NCBI GenBank assembly: GCA_963755705.1
Contig: CAVWKW010000001.1
Span: 1,674,001 to 1,738,000 of the forward strand
DNA: 64,000 nt
From: JBARDN01 sp963755705
GTDB taxonomy: Bacteria; Desulfobacterota; Binatia; Binatales; Binataceae
Reading direction: 5' to 3'
Position 1 is the stretch's first letter, and each line of letters starts with the position of its first letter. The notes below the pieces were generated by a model. That model searched no databases and was not told where the DNA came from. It saw nothing but the letters and a program-made list of their open reading frames with translations. A program made the position numbers and the translations under genes. Shown here piece by piece: positions 44,337-53,696 of the stretch.

Positions 44337-44373
44337 GTCTGATTCCTCGCCCTTTAAGGGCGAGGGATCAGAC
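44337..44373. terminator. Bidirectional terminator hairpin
   Basis: A 37-bp near-perfect inverted repeat (GTCTGAT ... ATCAGAC with GCCCTTTAAGGGC at the centre) lies between the convergent PhyH and gatB genes. No T-tract is evident, so it may act in both directions by the hairpin alone. Confidence 0.7.
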
Positions 44374-44384
44374 AGGCGCGCGAG

Positions 44385-45821
44385 TTAGCGCGCGAGTTTC
44401 TGTTTCAGGATTTCGTTGATTACCTTGGGGTTGGCTTTGCCGCCCATCGCTTTCATTACCTGGCCGACAAAAAATCCGAACAGCTTGTCGCGTCCGCCGC
44501 GATACTCGGCGAGCTTGGCCGGCTCGGCGGCGATCACCGCGTCGCACGCCGCCGCAATCGCGCCGCTGTCGGAAACCTGCGCCAGTCCCAGCTCGGCGAT
44601 CGTCGCGTCCGCACCCTTGCCCGATTTGACCATTGCCGCGAACGCGGTCTTGGCGGCGTTCAAACTGATTTTTTGCTCTTCGACCATCCGCAATAACGCG
44701 CCGACTTCCGCCGCTGGCGGAACCGCCTCGGCCAACGGCTTGCCGGTATCATTGGCGATGCGCAGCACTTCGGTCATTACCCAATTGGCGGCGTTCTTAG
44801 GATTTTTCAATCCCGGAGTCGTGGCTTCGAAATAATCCGCAGTCTCGCGCTCGGCGATCAGGACGTCCGCCTCGTACGGGCTGAGGCCGAAGTCGCGGAC
44901 GTAGCGCGCGCGGCGATCGGACGGCAACTCCGGCATCGCGCGGCGGATCTCTTCGACCATCGCGGGCGCAACGATTAGTGGCGGCAGGTCAGGTTCGGGA
45001 AAGTAGCGGTAGTCGTTTGCGAATTCTTTCGAGCGCATCGGGCGCGTCTCTTCCCGTACGGGATCCCAAAGATGCGTCTCCTGCGCGACTCTGCCGCCCG
45101 ATTCGATCAACTCGATCTGGCGATTCACCTCAAAGTCGATCGCCTTCTCGACGAAGCGGAACGAGTTGAGATTTTTGATTTCGGTCTTCACTCCCAACTC
45201 TTTCGCGCCGCGCTTGCGCACCGAGACGTTGACGTCGCAGCGGAAGCTCCCTTCCTCCATCCGTCCGTCGGAGGCCTCGATATAGCGCAGGATGCTGCGC
45301 AGCTCATGCAGATAGGCGCTCGCGTCATCGGCCGAGCGGAGGTCGGGCTCGCTTACGATCTCGATGAGCGGCACGCATGAGCGGTTGAAATCGACCAGGC
45401 TCGCGTTGGCTTCGTGAATATTCTTACCGGCGTCTTCTTCGATATGAATCCGCACCAGCCGGATTTTCTTTACCGCGCCATCACCCGCCGGAATCTCGAT
45501 ATATCCGCCCTTGCACACCGGCGTTTCGTACTGCGAGATTTGATAATTCTTCGGCAGATCGGGATAGAAATAACTTTTGCGATCGAAGATCGAGCGCGGG
45601 GATATTTCGCAGTGCGCGGCAAGTCCCGTACGCACCGCCAGCTCGACCACGCGGCGGTTGAGGACCGGTAGCACGCCCGGCATCCCCATGCACACCGGGC
45701 AGACATTTTCGTTCGGCGCGCGCCCGAATTCCGTCGAGCATCCGCAGAACAGCTTCGACTTCGTCATCAGATGGGTGTGGACTTCCAGCCCGATCACCGC
45801 TTCATACGCTTCGTGATTCAT
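44385..45821 (-). CDS. gatB: Aspartyl/glutamyl-tRNA amidotransferase subunit B
   Basis: 478 aa. It binds misacylated tRNA and activates the glutamate for amidation. The N-terminal catalytic domain starts with YEAVIGLEVHTHLMTKSKLFCGCSTEFG and has CPVCMGMPGVLPVLN, with Cys of the zinc site; the C-terminal GatB/YqeY domain ends VGQVMKAMGGKANPKVINEILKQKL. The downstream (third) gene of a gatC-gatA-gatB operon on the minus strand. Confidence 0.97.
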   Translation of the reverse strand: MNHEAYEAVIGLEVHTHLMTKSKLFCGCSTEFGRAPNENVCPVCMGMPGVLPVLNRRVVELAVRTGLAAHCEISPRSIFDRKSYFYPDLPKNYQISQYETPVCKGGYIEIPAGDGAVKKIRLVRIHIEEDAGKNIHEANASLVDFNRSCVPLIEIVSEPDLRSADDASAYLHELRSILRYIEASDGRMEEGSFRCDVNVSVRKRGAKELGVKTEIKNLNSFRFVEKAIDFEVNRQIELIESGGRVAQETHLWDPVREETRPMRSKEFANDYRYFPEPDLPPLIVAPAMVEEIRRAMPELPSDRRARYVRDFGLSPYEADVLIAERETADYFEATTPGLKNPKNAANWVMTEVLRIANDTGKPLAEAVPPAAEVGALLRMVEEQKISLNAAKTAFAAMVKSGKGADATIAELGLAQVSDSGAIAAACDAVIAAEPAKLAEYRGGRDKLFGFFVGQVMKAMGGKANPKVINEILKQKLAR

Positions 45822-45834
45822 CGTCGTTTACCAT

Positions 45835-47298
45835 TCAAAGCGCGGGCCGTTTGAGGGTCACCGCGCCGGATCGTTCGAACGCGTCGCCCGCGCGCAGGAT
45901 AGTTTCCTCGGCAAACGGCGCGCCGATTATCTGCATCCCGATCGGCAGATTGTTCGCGTCGTAACCGCACGGCAGCGCGAGGCCCGGCAGCCCGGCCAGG
46001 TTTACCGAAATTGTGAAGATGTCGGAGAGATACATCGTCAGTGGGTCGTTCATTTTCTCGCCGAGCTTGAACGCGGTTCCCGGCGCGACCGGCGTCACGA
46101 TCACGTCGCACGTCTCGAAAGCGTGCTCGAAGTCGCGGCGGATGAGAGTGCGCACCTTCATCGCCTTCAGGTAGTACGCGTCGTAATAGCCGGTCGAAAG
46201 CGCGAAAGTTCCCAACATGATGCGGCGTTTCACTTCGGCGCCGAAGCCTTGCGCGCGCGTGGTTTCGTAGAGCGCGATCGTGTCCTCAGCGGCGGCGCGC
46301 ACGCCGTAGCGGATTCCGTCATAGCGCGCCAGGTTGGCGCTCGCCTCCGCGGTCGCGACCAGATAGTAGCAGGCAATCGCGTAAGACGTGTGCGGCAGCG
46401 AGATATCGATCAGCTTCGCGCCCATCGTTTCGTACTGCTTGAGCGCGGCGCGCACCGAGCGCTCGACCGCGGGGTCCATCCCGGAGACGAAATACTCCTT
46501 CGGCACGCCGATCCTGAGTCCCTTAACTTCGGCGGTGAGTGCGCGCTCGTAGTCGGGCACGGGGCGGGTCGAGCAGGTCGAATCGCGCGGATCGTGCCCC
46601 GCGAGCGAGCGCAGCAGAATCGCGGCGTCGCGTACACTCTTGGCAAACGGCCCAACCTGATCCAGCGACGAGGCGAACGCGATCACGCCGTAGCGGCTGA
46701 CGCGCGAATAGGTCGGTTTGATTCCGACGACTCCGCAAAACGACGCGGGCTCGCGAATCGATCCCCCGGTGTCGGTGCCGAGCGCGCCCATGCATTCGTC
46801 CGCCGCGACCGCCGCCGCCGAGCCGCCCGACGAGCCGCCGGAGACGCGCGCGAGGTCATGCGGATTCATCGTGGGTCCGAACGCGGAATTTTCCGTGGAC
46901 GAACCCATCGCGAATTCGTCCATGTTGGTCTTGCCGACGAACACCGCTCCTTCGGCACGCAGCTTCGCAATAACGGTCGCGTCGAAAGGCGGAATAAAAT
47001 TGCTCAGGATCTTCGACGCGCATGTCGTCGCCACGCCCTTGGTTGCGTAGATATCCTTGATCCCGAGTGGAATTCCGCACAGTGCCGGAGCGTCGCCAGT
47101 GGCGATGCGGTGGTCAGCCTCGGCCGCCTGGGCGAGCGCCGCTTTTTCGATCACCGTGATAAACGCATGGAGCCGCGGCTCGACCGCCGCGATCCGATCG
47201 AGACACGCGCGGGTCAGTTCGGTGGACGAGATTTCGCGTTTACGCAACCGCGCGGCGGCGTCGGCGATAGTCAATCGATTCAGTTCAGAGGATGCCAT
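45835..47298 (-). CDS. gatA: Aspartyl/glutamyl-tRNA amidotransferase subunit A
   Basis: 487 aa amidase that releases ammonia from glutamine for tRNA-dependent Asn or Gln formation. The Ser-cisSer-Lys triad is seen as the Lys of GIPLGIKDIYATKG and the serines of VSGGSSGGSAAAVAADE, with TDTGGSIREPASFCG. Ordinary length. It lies 13 bp upstream of gatB and 87 bp downstream of gatC. Confidence 0.97.
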   Translation of the reverse strand: MASSELNRLTIADAAARLRKREISSTELTRACLDRIAAVEPRLHAFITVIEKAALAQAAEADHRIATGDAPALCGIPLGIKDIYATKGVATTCASKILSNFIPPFDATVIAKLRAEGAVFVGKTNMDEFAMGSSTENSAFGPTMNPHDLARVSGGSSGGSAAAVAADECMGALGTDTGGSIREPASFCGVVGIKPTYSRVSRYGVIAFASSLDQVGPFAKSVRDAAILLRSLAGHDPRDSTCSTRPVPDYERALTAEVKGLRIGVPKEYFVSGMDPAVERSVRAALKQYETMGAKLIDISLPHTSYAIACYYLVATAEASANLARYDGIRYGVRAAAEDTIALYETTRAQGFGAEVKRRIMLGTFALSTGYYDAYYLKAMKVRTLIRRDFEHAFETCDVIVTPVAPGTAFKLGEKMNDPLTMYLSDIFTISVNLAGLPGLALPCGYDANNLPIGMQIIGAPFAEETILRAGDAFERSGAVTLKRPAL

Positions 47299-47385
47299 CG
47301 TGTCAGCAAGTTCCGTTCGCAGCCGACGGCCGCGATAGTCAGTTCAGCAAATTGATAAATCCCGTTCGAAAATCTGATCGATAAG

Positions 47386-47682
47386 CTATTCGATTATCTT
47401 GGGAACCTTGAAGTAACCGCGTTCACGCGCCGGCGCATTCGCGAGCATCGCCTCCGCATTGGGCGAATTGGTGACTTCATCCGCGCGCATCGGGGTGCCC
47501 GATTCGCCAACCTGCATCGTCGGAGGGACGGAGCTGACGTCCAGTTCACCGAGCTTGTCCACGTACGCGAGGATCTGGTCCATATCCGCCCGCAGATGCT
47601 CTTCTTCGCCAGGGCTAAGCTCGATACGGGCAAGCTGCGCGACGTGGCGCACCTGCTCGAGAGTAATTTTATTTTCCGCCAT
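47386..47682 (-). CDS. gatC: Aspartyl/glutamyl-tRNA amidotransferase subunit C
   Basis: 98 aa chaperone-like subunit that ties GatA to GatB. It starts MAENKITLEQVRHVAQLARIELSP and ends in the conserved MRADEVTNSP and GYFKVPKIIE. The ATG is read from 47682; in-frame sequence further upstream is unlikely to be coding. First gene of gatCAB, giving the indirect Asn/Gln-tRNA route. Confidence 0.95.
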   Translation of the reverse strand: MAENKITLEQVRHVAQLARIELSPGEEEHLRADMDQILAYVDKLGELDVSSVPPTMQVGESGTPMRADEVTNSPNAEAMLANAPARERGYFKVPKIIE

Positions 47683-47864
47683 CGTGCCGGAATCGTAACA
47701 TCCCCGGGTCCGCGTGTCAGTCGCGCCCGCAATGTCCGCTGGGCGAAGACTTGCCCTAACTTTGCTTGAGAAATAGCCTTGAACGCACAGCACAGTTAGG
47801 AGAAAAACCCTCGCCGGTCCGAAAAGCAAGAGTATAATCTGCTTAAGAGGACAAGCGTTGTACT

Positions 47865-48308
47865 ATGGGAAGAAGTGTAACCTCCGCGGGAGAAGTCTGG
47901 GCACGGCTCGACGCGCTTATAAGCCGATTTGCGACCCGAGAAAGCGTGCTACCCGGTGCCGCCCGATTTCGCTTCGGGCGCAGGGGTGAGCAGATCGCAG
48001 AGCGGCATCTGCGGCGGCTTGGCTACCGTATCGTCGCGCGTAACTATCGCGCCGCGGGCGCCGAAATTGATATCGTCGCGATGGACGGGGAAACGATTGT
48101 CTTTGTCGAAGTGAAGCGGCGCACTGGAACCGTGGCGGGAACTCCGGAAGAATCGGTGGACCTGGCCAAACAGGAGCAGATCCGCCGTGCGGCCGAAAGG
48201 TTCGTCGCGCATTATCGGGCTGCCGAGCGCGACGCGCGATTCGACGTGGTCGCAATTGTGGAGGGGGGTCGCAGCCGCCGGCTCCAACACCTGAAGGACG
48301 CATTTTGA
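47865..48308 (+). CDS. YraN/UPF0102 endonuclease-like protein
   Basis: 147 aa. The restriction-endonuclease-like core is evident: RRGEQIAERHLRRLGYRIVARNYRAAGAEIDIVAMDGETIVFVEVKRR, with the acidic residues and ExK motif of the fold. Function in DNA processing is presumed from the fold. It is divergent from gatC and 0 bp upstream of serS on the plus strand, a shared transcript being probable. Confidence 0.92.
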   Translation: MGRSVTSAGEVWARLDALISRFATRESVLPGAARFRFGRRGEQIAERHLRRLGYRIVARNYRAAGAEIDIVAMDGETIVFVEVKRRTGTVAGTPEESVDLAKQEQIRRAAERFVAHYRAAERDARFDVVAIVEGGRSRRLQHLKDAF

Positions 48309-49586
48309 ATGCTCGATATAAAACTGATTCGCGAAAATCCCGGCTTGGTCAAAGCCGAGCTGGTCAAGGTCGGTCTCGAGGGAGACGAGCTTGACCGAGT
48401 ACTCGAGACCGATACGCGCCGCCGCAAGCTCCAGTTCGAGCTGGACGAATTGCGCGCGCGCCGCGCTCGCGAATCAAAAGAGCTAGGAAAATCATCGCCC
48501 GAGGTGCGCGATCAGAAGCGCGCCGAGATGCGCGCACTCGGCGACCGGATCACCTCCGGCGAGCGCGACCTCTCCGAGCTCGAACACGAATGCGAGAATC
48601 TTCTGCTCACGCTGCCGAACCTGCCGCGTCCACATGTGCCGATCGGCAGGAGCGACGCCGACAACAAGATTGTCCGGACGGTAGGCACGCCGCAGGAGTT
48701 CACTTCGTTCAAGCCGCTGCCACATTGGGAACTGGGCGAGAAGCTCGGGATTATCGACTTCGATCGCGGCGTGAAGATCTCGGGCACGCGGTTTCATTTC
48801 CTGCTCGGCGCGGGCGCGCGGCTGGAGCGGGCGCTAATCGCCTGGATGCTTGATATCAAGACGCAGGAGCAGGGCTATCTCGAGGTAGCGCCGCCTTTGA
48901 TGGTCAATACTGCGACGGTGACGGGCAGCGCGCATCTGCCGAAATTCGCCGATACGATGTATCGGGACTTCGAGGAAGATTTTTACTTTATCCCGACGGC
49001 TGAAGTCCCGCTGACCAATATGTACGCGCGCGAAATCCTGGACGCCGCCCGGTTGCCGATCTACCTGGCCGCGTACACTCCATGCTTCCGGCGCGAGAAG
49101 ATGTCGGCCGGACGCGACGTGCGCGGAATCAAGCGCGGCCATCAATTCGACAAGGTCGAGATGGTCAAGCTGGTGCATCCGGAGAAGTCCGACGAGGAGC
49201 TCGAGAAACTGGTCGAGGACGCGTGCGAGATCTGCCGGCGCCTCGAGATTCCTTATCGCGTGATCCAGATGTGCACCGGCGACCTGGGCTTCGCGGCGGC
49301 CTCGAAGTACGACGTCGAGATGTGGGCGCCGGGGTGCGCCGAGTGGCTGGAAGTCAGTTCATGCTCGAACTGCTGGGACTTCCAGGCGCGCCGCGCGCAA
49401 ATCAGGTTCCGCGCGGAAAAAGGCGGCAAACCCGAACTCGTGCACACGCTGAACGGCTCGGGCCTCGGGATGCCGCGCACGCTGATTTCGCTGCTCGAAA
49501 CCTATCAGAACGAAGACGGCAGTATCACGATCCCCCATGTCCTGCGCCCTTACATGGGTGGGATGGACAGAATCACCAAAGCATAA
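48309..49586 (+). CDS. serS: Seryl-tRNA synthetase
   Basis: 425 aa class II synthetase charging tRNA-Ser. A coiled-coil N-terminal arm (about 25-100) precedes the catalytic domain with motif 2 (TPCFRREKMSAGRDVRGIKRGHQFDKVEM) and motif 3 (LNGSGLGMPRTLISLLETYQNEDGSITIPHVLRPYMGG). Starts at the ATG immediately after the yraN stop. Confidence 0.97.
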   Translation: MLDIKLIRENPGLVKAELVKVGLEGDELDRVLETDTRRRKLQFELDELRARRARESKELGKSSPEVRDQKRAEMRALGDRITSGERDLSELEHECENLLLTLPNLPRPHVPIGRSDADNKIVRTVGTPQEFTSFKPLPHWELGEKLGIIDFDRGVKISGTRFHFLLGAGARLERALIAWMLDIKTQEQGYLEVAPPLMVNTATVTGSAHLPKFADTMYRDFEEDFYFIPTAEVPLTNMYAREILDAARLPIYLAAYTPCFRREKMSAGRDVRGIKRGHQFDKVEMVKLVHPEKSDEELEKLVEDACEICRRLEIPYRVIQMCTGDLGFAAASKYDVEMWAPGCAEWLEVSSCSNCWDFQARRAQIRFRAEKGGKPELVHTLNGSGLGMPRTLISLLETYQNEDGSITIPHVLRPYMGGMDRITKA

Positions 49587-49765
49587 ACCCGCGCCGTTGC
49601 GCCGGGGTCCTCCTTTAGCCCTCCCCCATATCGGTCAGACGATGAGGGAGGAATCAGACCGGCGGATTCATTGAGGGTTCGCGGCGTGGTAATTAATCCT
49701 TAACAATCCGTCGTTAGAATTGCGCATGATGGGACCGGGATCGTCGGCGGCGGTGGCGGAATAAT

Positions 49766-50527
49766 ATGTCCGACAAATTGCTAGTGCGGCACCTGAGCGC
49801 GTTTTTCCACTCAGTGCGCGCGCTCAAAGACATCAGCCTGTCGTTTCCCGAAGGCAATGTCACCGCGATCATCGGCCCGTCGGGATGCGGCAAATCGACG
49901 TTGGTGCGATGCCTCAACCGGATGCACGAGGTGGTTGCCGGAGCGCGCGCCGAAGGCGAAGTGCTGCTCGACGGCGAAAATATCTACGCCCCCGAGGTTG
50001 ATCCGGTGCAGATCCGGCGGCGAATCGGGATGGTGTTTCAGAAGCCGACGCCGTTTCCCGCGATGTCGATCGAGGACAACGTCGCTTCAGGACTGAGCCT
50101 CAATGGGCTTAAGCTCTCGCGCGCCGAACGCGATCGGATCGTCGAGAAAAGCCTGCGCCAGTCCGCGCTGTGGGAAGAGGTCAAGGACCGCCTGCGCCGC
50201 CCGGGCGCGAGTCTTTCCGGCGGACAGCAGCAGCGCCTGTGCGTTGCGCGCGCGTTGGCGGTCGAGCCGGAAGTGCTGCTGATGGACGAGCCGTGCTCGG
50301 CGCTCGATCCGATTTCGACCGCGCGGATCGAGGAGCTATTGCTCGAACTCAAGTCCGGCTACACAATCGTGATCGTGACGCACAACATGCAGCAGGCCGC
50401 CCGCACCGCCGACTTCACCGCATTCATGTACCAGGGCGATTTGATCGAGTTCGGCAATACCAACCAGATTTTTACTAATCCCACACGGCGCGAAACGGAA
50501 GACTACATCACGGGCCGATTCGGCTAG
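49766..50527 (+). CDS. pstB: Phosphate ABC transporter ATP-binding protein
   Basis: 253 aa ABC ATPase of the phosphate importer. Walker A GPSGCGKST, the PstB-specific LVRCLNRMHEVV and IRRRIGMVFQKPTPFPAMSIEDNVASGL, signature LSGGQQQRLCVARALAVEPEVLLMDEP and the switch His in VIVTHNMQQAARTADFTAFMYQGDLIEFG are present. No pstS, pstC or pstA lies upstream; the preceding gap is 180 bp and the next gene is phoU, so the importer subunits must be elsewhere. Confidence 0.95.
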   Translation: MSDKLLVRHLSAFFHSVRALKDISLSFPEGNVTAIIGPSGCGKSTLVRCLNRMHEVVAGARAEGEVLLDGENIYAPEVDPVQIRRRIGMVFQKPTPFPAMSIEDNVASGLSLNGLKLSRAERDRIVEKSLRQSALWEEVKDRLRRPGASLSGGQQQRLCVARALAVEPEVLLMDEPCSALDPISTARIEELLLELKSGYTIVIVTHNMQQAARTADFTAFMYQGDLIEFGNTNQIFTNPTRRETEDYITGRFG

Positions 50528-50544
50528 AGCGCCGGGAGGCGAAA

Positions 50545-51234
50545 ATGGATACCCCGCAGCCGCAGCATACTAATCGCCAGTACGAAGAGGATCTGCGCGG
50601 CTTGCGCGCCGGCCTGCTCAAGATGGGCGGCCTGGTCGAGCGCCAAATCGCGGAGGCGATGGAATCGCTGGTGGAACGCGACAGCGACCATGCCCGCGCC
50701 GTGATCCAGAACGATCACGAAGTCAACATCATGGATGTCGCCAACGACGAACAGTCCATCCGCTTGCTGGCGCTGCATCAGCCCACCGCCAGCGATCTGC
50801 GCTTCATCACCACCGGGCTCAAGATTACCACCGACCTCGAACGAATCGGCGACAACGCGGTCAATATCTGCGAGCGCGCGCTCGAGCTCAACGAGGTTCC
50901 GCAGCTCAAGCCCTATGTCGATCTGCCGCGAATGGCGGAGATCGCGCAGTCGATGGTCAAGGATTCGATCGACGCTTTCATGCGCAATGATATCGAGCTC
51001 GCCGAGGGCGTGATCGAGAGGGACGACGAGGTCGACCTGCTCAACTACCAGATCTACCGCGAGCTTTTGAGCTACATGGCCGAGGATCCGCATACTATCG
51101 GCGCTGCCACGCGGCTTTTGTTCGTCTCCAAATATATCGAACGGATCGCCGACCACGCGACCAATATCGCCGAGATGGTGATGTTCATGGTTAACGGAAA
51201 AGTCGTGCGCCACATGGACAAGAAACAGAAATGA
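50545..51234 (+). CDS. phoU: Phosphate signalling regulator PhoU
   Basis: 229 aa made of two three-helix bundles with the conserved ExxxD motifs (HEVNIMDVANDEQSIRLLALHQPTASDLRF, then the second IERDDEVDLLNYQIYRELLSYM). It restrains PhoR/PhoB signalling and Pst import when phosphate is plentiful. It sits between pstB and phoB, stop overlapping the phoB ATG. Confidence 0.95.
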   Translation: MDTPQPQHTNRQYEEDLRGLRAGLLKMGGLVERQIAEAMESLVERDSDHARAVIQNDHEVNIMDVANDEQSIRLLALHQPTASDLRFITTGLKITTDLERIGDNAVNICERALELNEVPQLKPYVDLPRMAEIAQSMVKDSIDAFMRNDIELAEGVIERDDEVDLLNYQIYRELLSYMAEDPHTIGAATRLLFVSKYIERIADHATNIAEMVMFMVNGKVVRHMDKKQK

Positions 51235-51974
51235 GCCAGCCAGCTATTGCAGACGAGCGCCGCGGCGCGCGCGCGCGGGTGCTGATCGTCGAGGACGAGG
51301 CCGATATCCGCGAGCTGGTCCGCTACAACCTCGAGCGCGAGGGTTTCAGCGTCGAGGAAGCCGGCGACGGTCCGCAGGCGATCGAGAAGATCCGCCGCCG
51401 CGCGCCCGACTTGCTCGTGCTCGATCTGATGCTACCCGGGATGCCGGGACTCGAGATCTGCCGGCAGATGCGCCAGAACCGCGAAACCGCGCATCTGCCG
51501 ATTCTGATTCTCACCGCCAAGGGCACCGAGGTGGACAAAGTGCTCGGCCTCGAGATGGGCGCCGACGATTACGTGGTCAAGCCGTTCAGCCCGCGCGAGG
51601 TGGTCGCGCGAATCAAGGCGCTGCTCCGCCGCGCCGCCGGACACAGCGAGCCCGACGACGCCGGGGTCTACGAGCGCGGCCGCCTCAAGATCGATTTCGG
51701 CACCTACCAGGTCTACGTCGAAGGCGTGCGCCACGAACTGGCGCTGCGCGAGTTCGAGCTGCTCAAATTTTTCGTGCAGCATCCGCTGCGCGTGTACGAG
51801 CGCGAGCAACTGCTCGATATGGTCTGGGGACGCGACACGTTTGTCGAGCCGCGCACGGTCAACGTCCATGTCCGCCGGCTGCGCCAGCATATCGAGCGCG
51901 ATGACGCCAATCCGGAACTGATTCTGACCGTGCGCAGTGTCGGTTACCGTTTCGACCCCGAGGCGCTTGGCTAG
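51231..51974 (+). CDS. phoB: PhoB-family response regulator
   Basis: 247 aa OmpR/PhoB-type regulator. Receiver domain with phospho-acceptor Asp in LLVLDLMLPGMPG, TAKG, and Lys in VVKPFSPREVV; C-terminal winged HTH with ALREFELLKFFVQHPLRVYEREQLLDMVWG and VNVHVRRLRQHIERDDANPELILTVRSVGYRF. Cotranscribed with phoU and phoR; expected to bind Pho boxes of phosphate-starvation genes. Confidence 0.95.
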   Translation: MSQPAIADERRGARARVLIVEDEADIRELVRYNLEREGFSVEEAGDGPQAIEKIRRRAPDLLVLDLMLPGMPGLEICRQMRQNRETAHLPILILTAKGTEVDKVLGLEMGADDYVVKPFSPREVVARIKALLRRAAGHSEPDDAGVYERGRLKIDFGTYQVYVEGVRHELALREFELLKFFVQHPLRVYEREQLLDMVWGRDTFVEPRTVNVHVRRLRQHIERDDANPELILTVRSVGYRFDPEALG

Positions 51975-53367
51975 TTCCGCGAAGGTCAGGATTTTCGCCG
52001 CGGTTATTGCGGGCCTGTTACCCGCGGCCGTGCTGCTCGCAGCCATGGCCACGTGGGGCGCGGTGTCGGCGTGGCTCGCGCTGGCCGCAATCGTGCTCGG
52101 GCTTGGCGCGGGATACCTGCTCGCCTCGACTATCGGCGGCGCATTCGACAATCACGCCGAACGGCTCGAGGCGATAGCCGCCGCGCTCGAGGCGCGCACG
52201 CCTCCGCCACATCTGCTCCAGCGCGACAGCGGTGCGATGGGCCATGCCGAGCATCGCCTGCTCGACGCCACCGACGCGATCGTCGCCGAGGTCGATTCGC
52301 TGGCCGAGCAGCGCGACGAGTTCGAGGCGATCCTGCGCAGCATGACCGAAGCGGTCGTGGTCGCGGGTCAGCGCGGCGAAGTGGTGCTGGTCAACGGCGC
52401 GGCGCGGCGGATGTTCGCGCTCGAGGCGGAGACTGATTATCGCGGACGTGACTTCGTCGAGTTGTGCCGTGACCCGCGCTTGCAGGAATTCGTCGCGCGA
52501 GCGACCCGTTCCGAGAGCGCCGAATATGGCTCGGCCGAGTTCCTGATTCAGAATCCCGCGGTCCGGTACCTGAGCGCCAGCGCCGCGCCCGTCCGAACCT
52601 CGCAAGGGGCGGCGCGCGTGTTCGTCTTCCACGACATCACGCAGCTCAAGTCCTACGAAACCGTTCGGCAGGATTTCATCTCGAACCTGACCCACGAGCT
52701 GCGCACTCCGCTCTCCGCGCTTTACGGATACGCCGAGACCCTGGTGCAGGGCGTCGAGGACAAGGAGACCCAGATTCGCTTCCTCGGCATCATCGACCGC
52801 CAGGCGCGGCGCCTTGCCCGCCTGCTGGACGATTTGATCTCGCTCTCGGACTTGGAGCGCGGCGTCTCACCGCTCAATCTCGAAGAGCTGGAACCGCAGG
52901 CCGCGATCGCCGAGGCGGTCGAGCTGATGCGCGAGTCGGCGCGGCGCGAGGGCGTGTCGCTCGAGATCGATTGTCCCGCGGGGCTGCCGAAGATCGAGGG
53001 CGACCGCGATCGGCTGCATCAGGTGATGGTCAATCTGCTCGACAACGCGATCAAATTCACTCCGCGCGACGGCCACGTGACCGTCTCTGCCCGTTCTGCG
53101 AGCCTAAACGGCGCGGAGCCCGAGCGTGGCGCCGTGGCGCTCGCGATCGCGGACACGGGCGAGGGTATTCCGGAGCGCGACGTGCCGCGCCTGACCGAGC
53201 GTTTCTACCGCGTCGATCGCGCGCGCTCGCGAGAGCTCGGCGGCACCGGCCTGGGCCTCGCAATCGTAAAGCACATCGTGCAACTGCATCGCGGCGCGCT
53301 ACGAATCGAGAGCAAGCTCGGCGTCGGCACCTCGGTCACGGTAACGATCCCCGAAGCGCGTCACTAG
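51937..53367 (+). CDS. phoR: PhoR-like sensor histidine kinase
   Basis: 476 aa. Two closely spaced hydrophobic segments at the N-terminus (AAVIAGLLPAAVLLAAMATWGAVSAWLALAAIVLGLGAGYLLA) leave almost no periplasmic loop, as in PhoR. A HAMP-like linker and a PAS domain precede the dimerisation domain with phospho-His in NLTHELRTPLSALYGYAE, and the HATPase domain shows DNAIKFTP, DTGEGIP and GGTGLGLAIVKHIV. The start could be the GTG at 51937 or the TTG at 51967, which is preceded by GAGG and overlaps the phoB stop. Confidence 0.92.
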   Translation: MSVTVSTPRRLASSAKVRIFAAVIAGLLPAAVLLAAMATWGAVSAWLALAAIVLGLGAGYLLASTIGGAFDNHAERLEAIAAALEARTPPPHLLQRDSGAMGHAEHRLLDATDAIVAEVDSLAEQRDEFEAILRSMTEAVVVAGQRGEVVLVNGAARRMFALEAETDYRGRDFVELCRDPRLQEFVARATRSESAEYGSAEFLIQNPAVRYLSASAAPVRTSQGAARVFVFHDITQLKSYETVRQDFISNLTHELRTPLSALYGYAETLVQGVEDKETQIRFLGIIDRQARRLARLLDDLISLSDLERGVSPLNLEELEPQAAIAEAVELMRESARREGVSLEIDCPAGLPKIEGDRDRLHQVMVNLLDNAIKFTPRDGHVTVSARSASLNGAEPERGAVALAIADTGEGIPERDVPRLTERFYRVDRARSRELGGTGLGLAIVKHIVQLHRGALRIESKLGVGTSVTVTIPEARH

Positions 53368-53400
53368 CCGCGCACCGACTATTTTTGGGAAAAAGTAGAG

Positions 53401-53477
53401 TGGTGCGCCCGGAGGGATTTGAACCCCCGACCCATAGATCCGTAGTCTATTGCTCTAATCCGCTGAGCTACGGGCGC
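53401..53477 (-). tRNA. tRNA-Arg (anticodon ACG), with encoded CCA
   Basis: Reading the minus strand gives a full cloverleaf: acceptor GCGCCCG paired with CGGGCGC, D arm with AGCTCAGCGGATTAGAGC, anticodon stem ATAGA/TCTAT around loop CTACGGA (anticodon ACG), and T arm with GGGTTCAAATCC. The discriminator is A and CCA is encoded (53401-53403). It reads CGN arginine codons after conversion of A34 to inosine. Confidence 0.97.
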
Positions 53478-53696
53478 ACTGAGCCTATGAAATTTTCATA
53501 TCGCGCGCCCCCGGGCAAGACGCAGCGACCGAATCTGAACTATCGCAGCAGCGAAACCGGCGTCTTCAATTCCGAAACCCTCGATAGTCATTTCGATCGA
53601 ACGGAGAAATCCCGAGGCGTCCGTGCACATCACTGCGAATTGCCCGCGAACTCGGGTGCGAGCAGGAGACTATAAATCGAAGTAAATAGCAGAAGA
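53478..53696. other. Intergenic region with a repeat copy
   Basis: About 220 bp between the tRNA and the MEDS gene. It contains the third 29-bp repeat copy at 53587-53615. No gene seen. Confidence 0.6.
53587..53615 (+). repeat. Dispersed 29-bp repeat, copy C
   Basis: GTCATTTCGATCGAACGG then AGAAATCCCGA, a slightly diverged copy of the elements at 26474 and 37293. Confidence 0.75.

Noticed and set aside
49587..49765. Pho box upstream of pstB
   Set aside because: No pair of CTGTCAT-like repeats was found by eye in this gap; only weak hairpins near 49590-49660.
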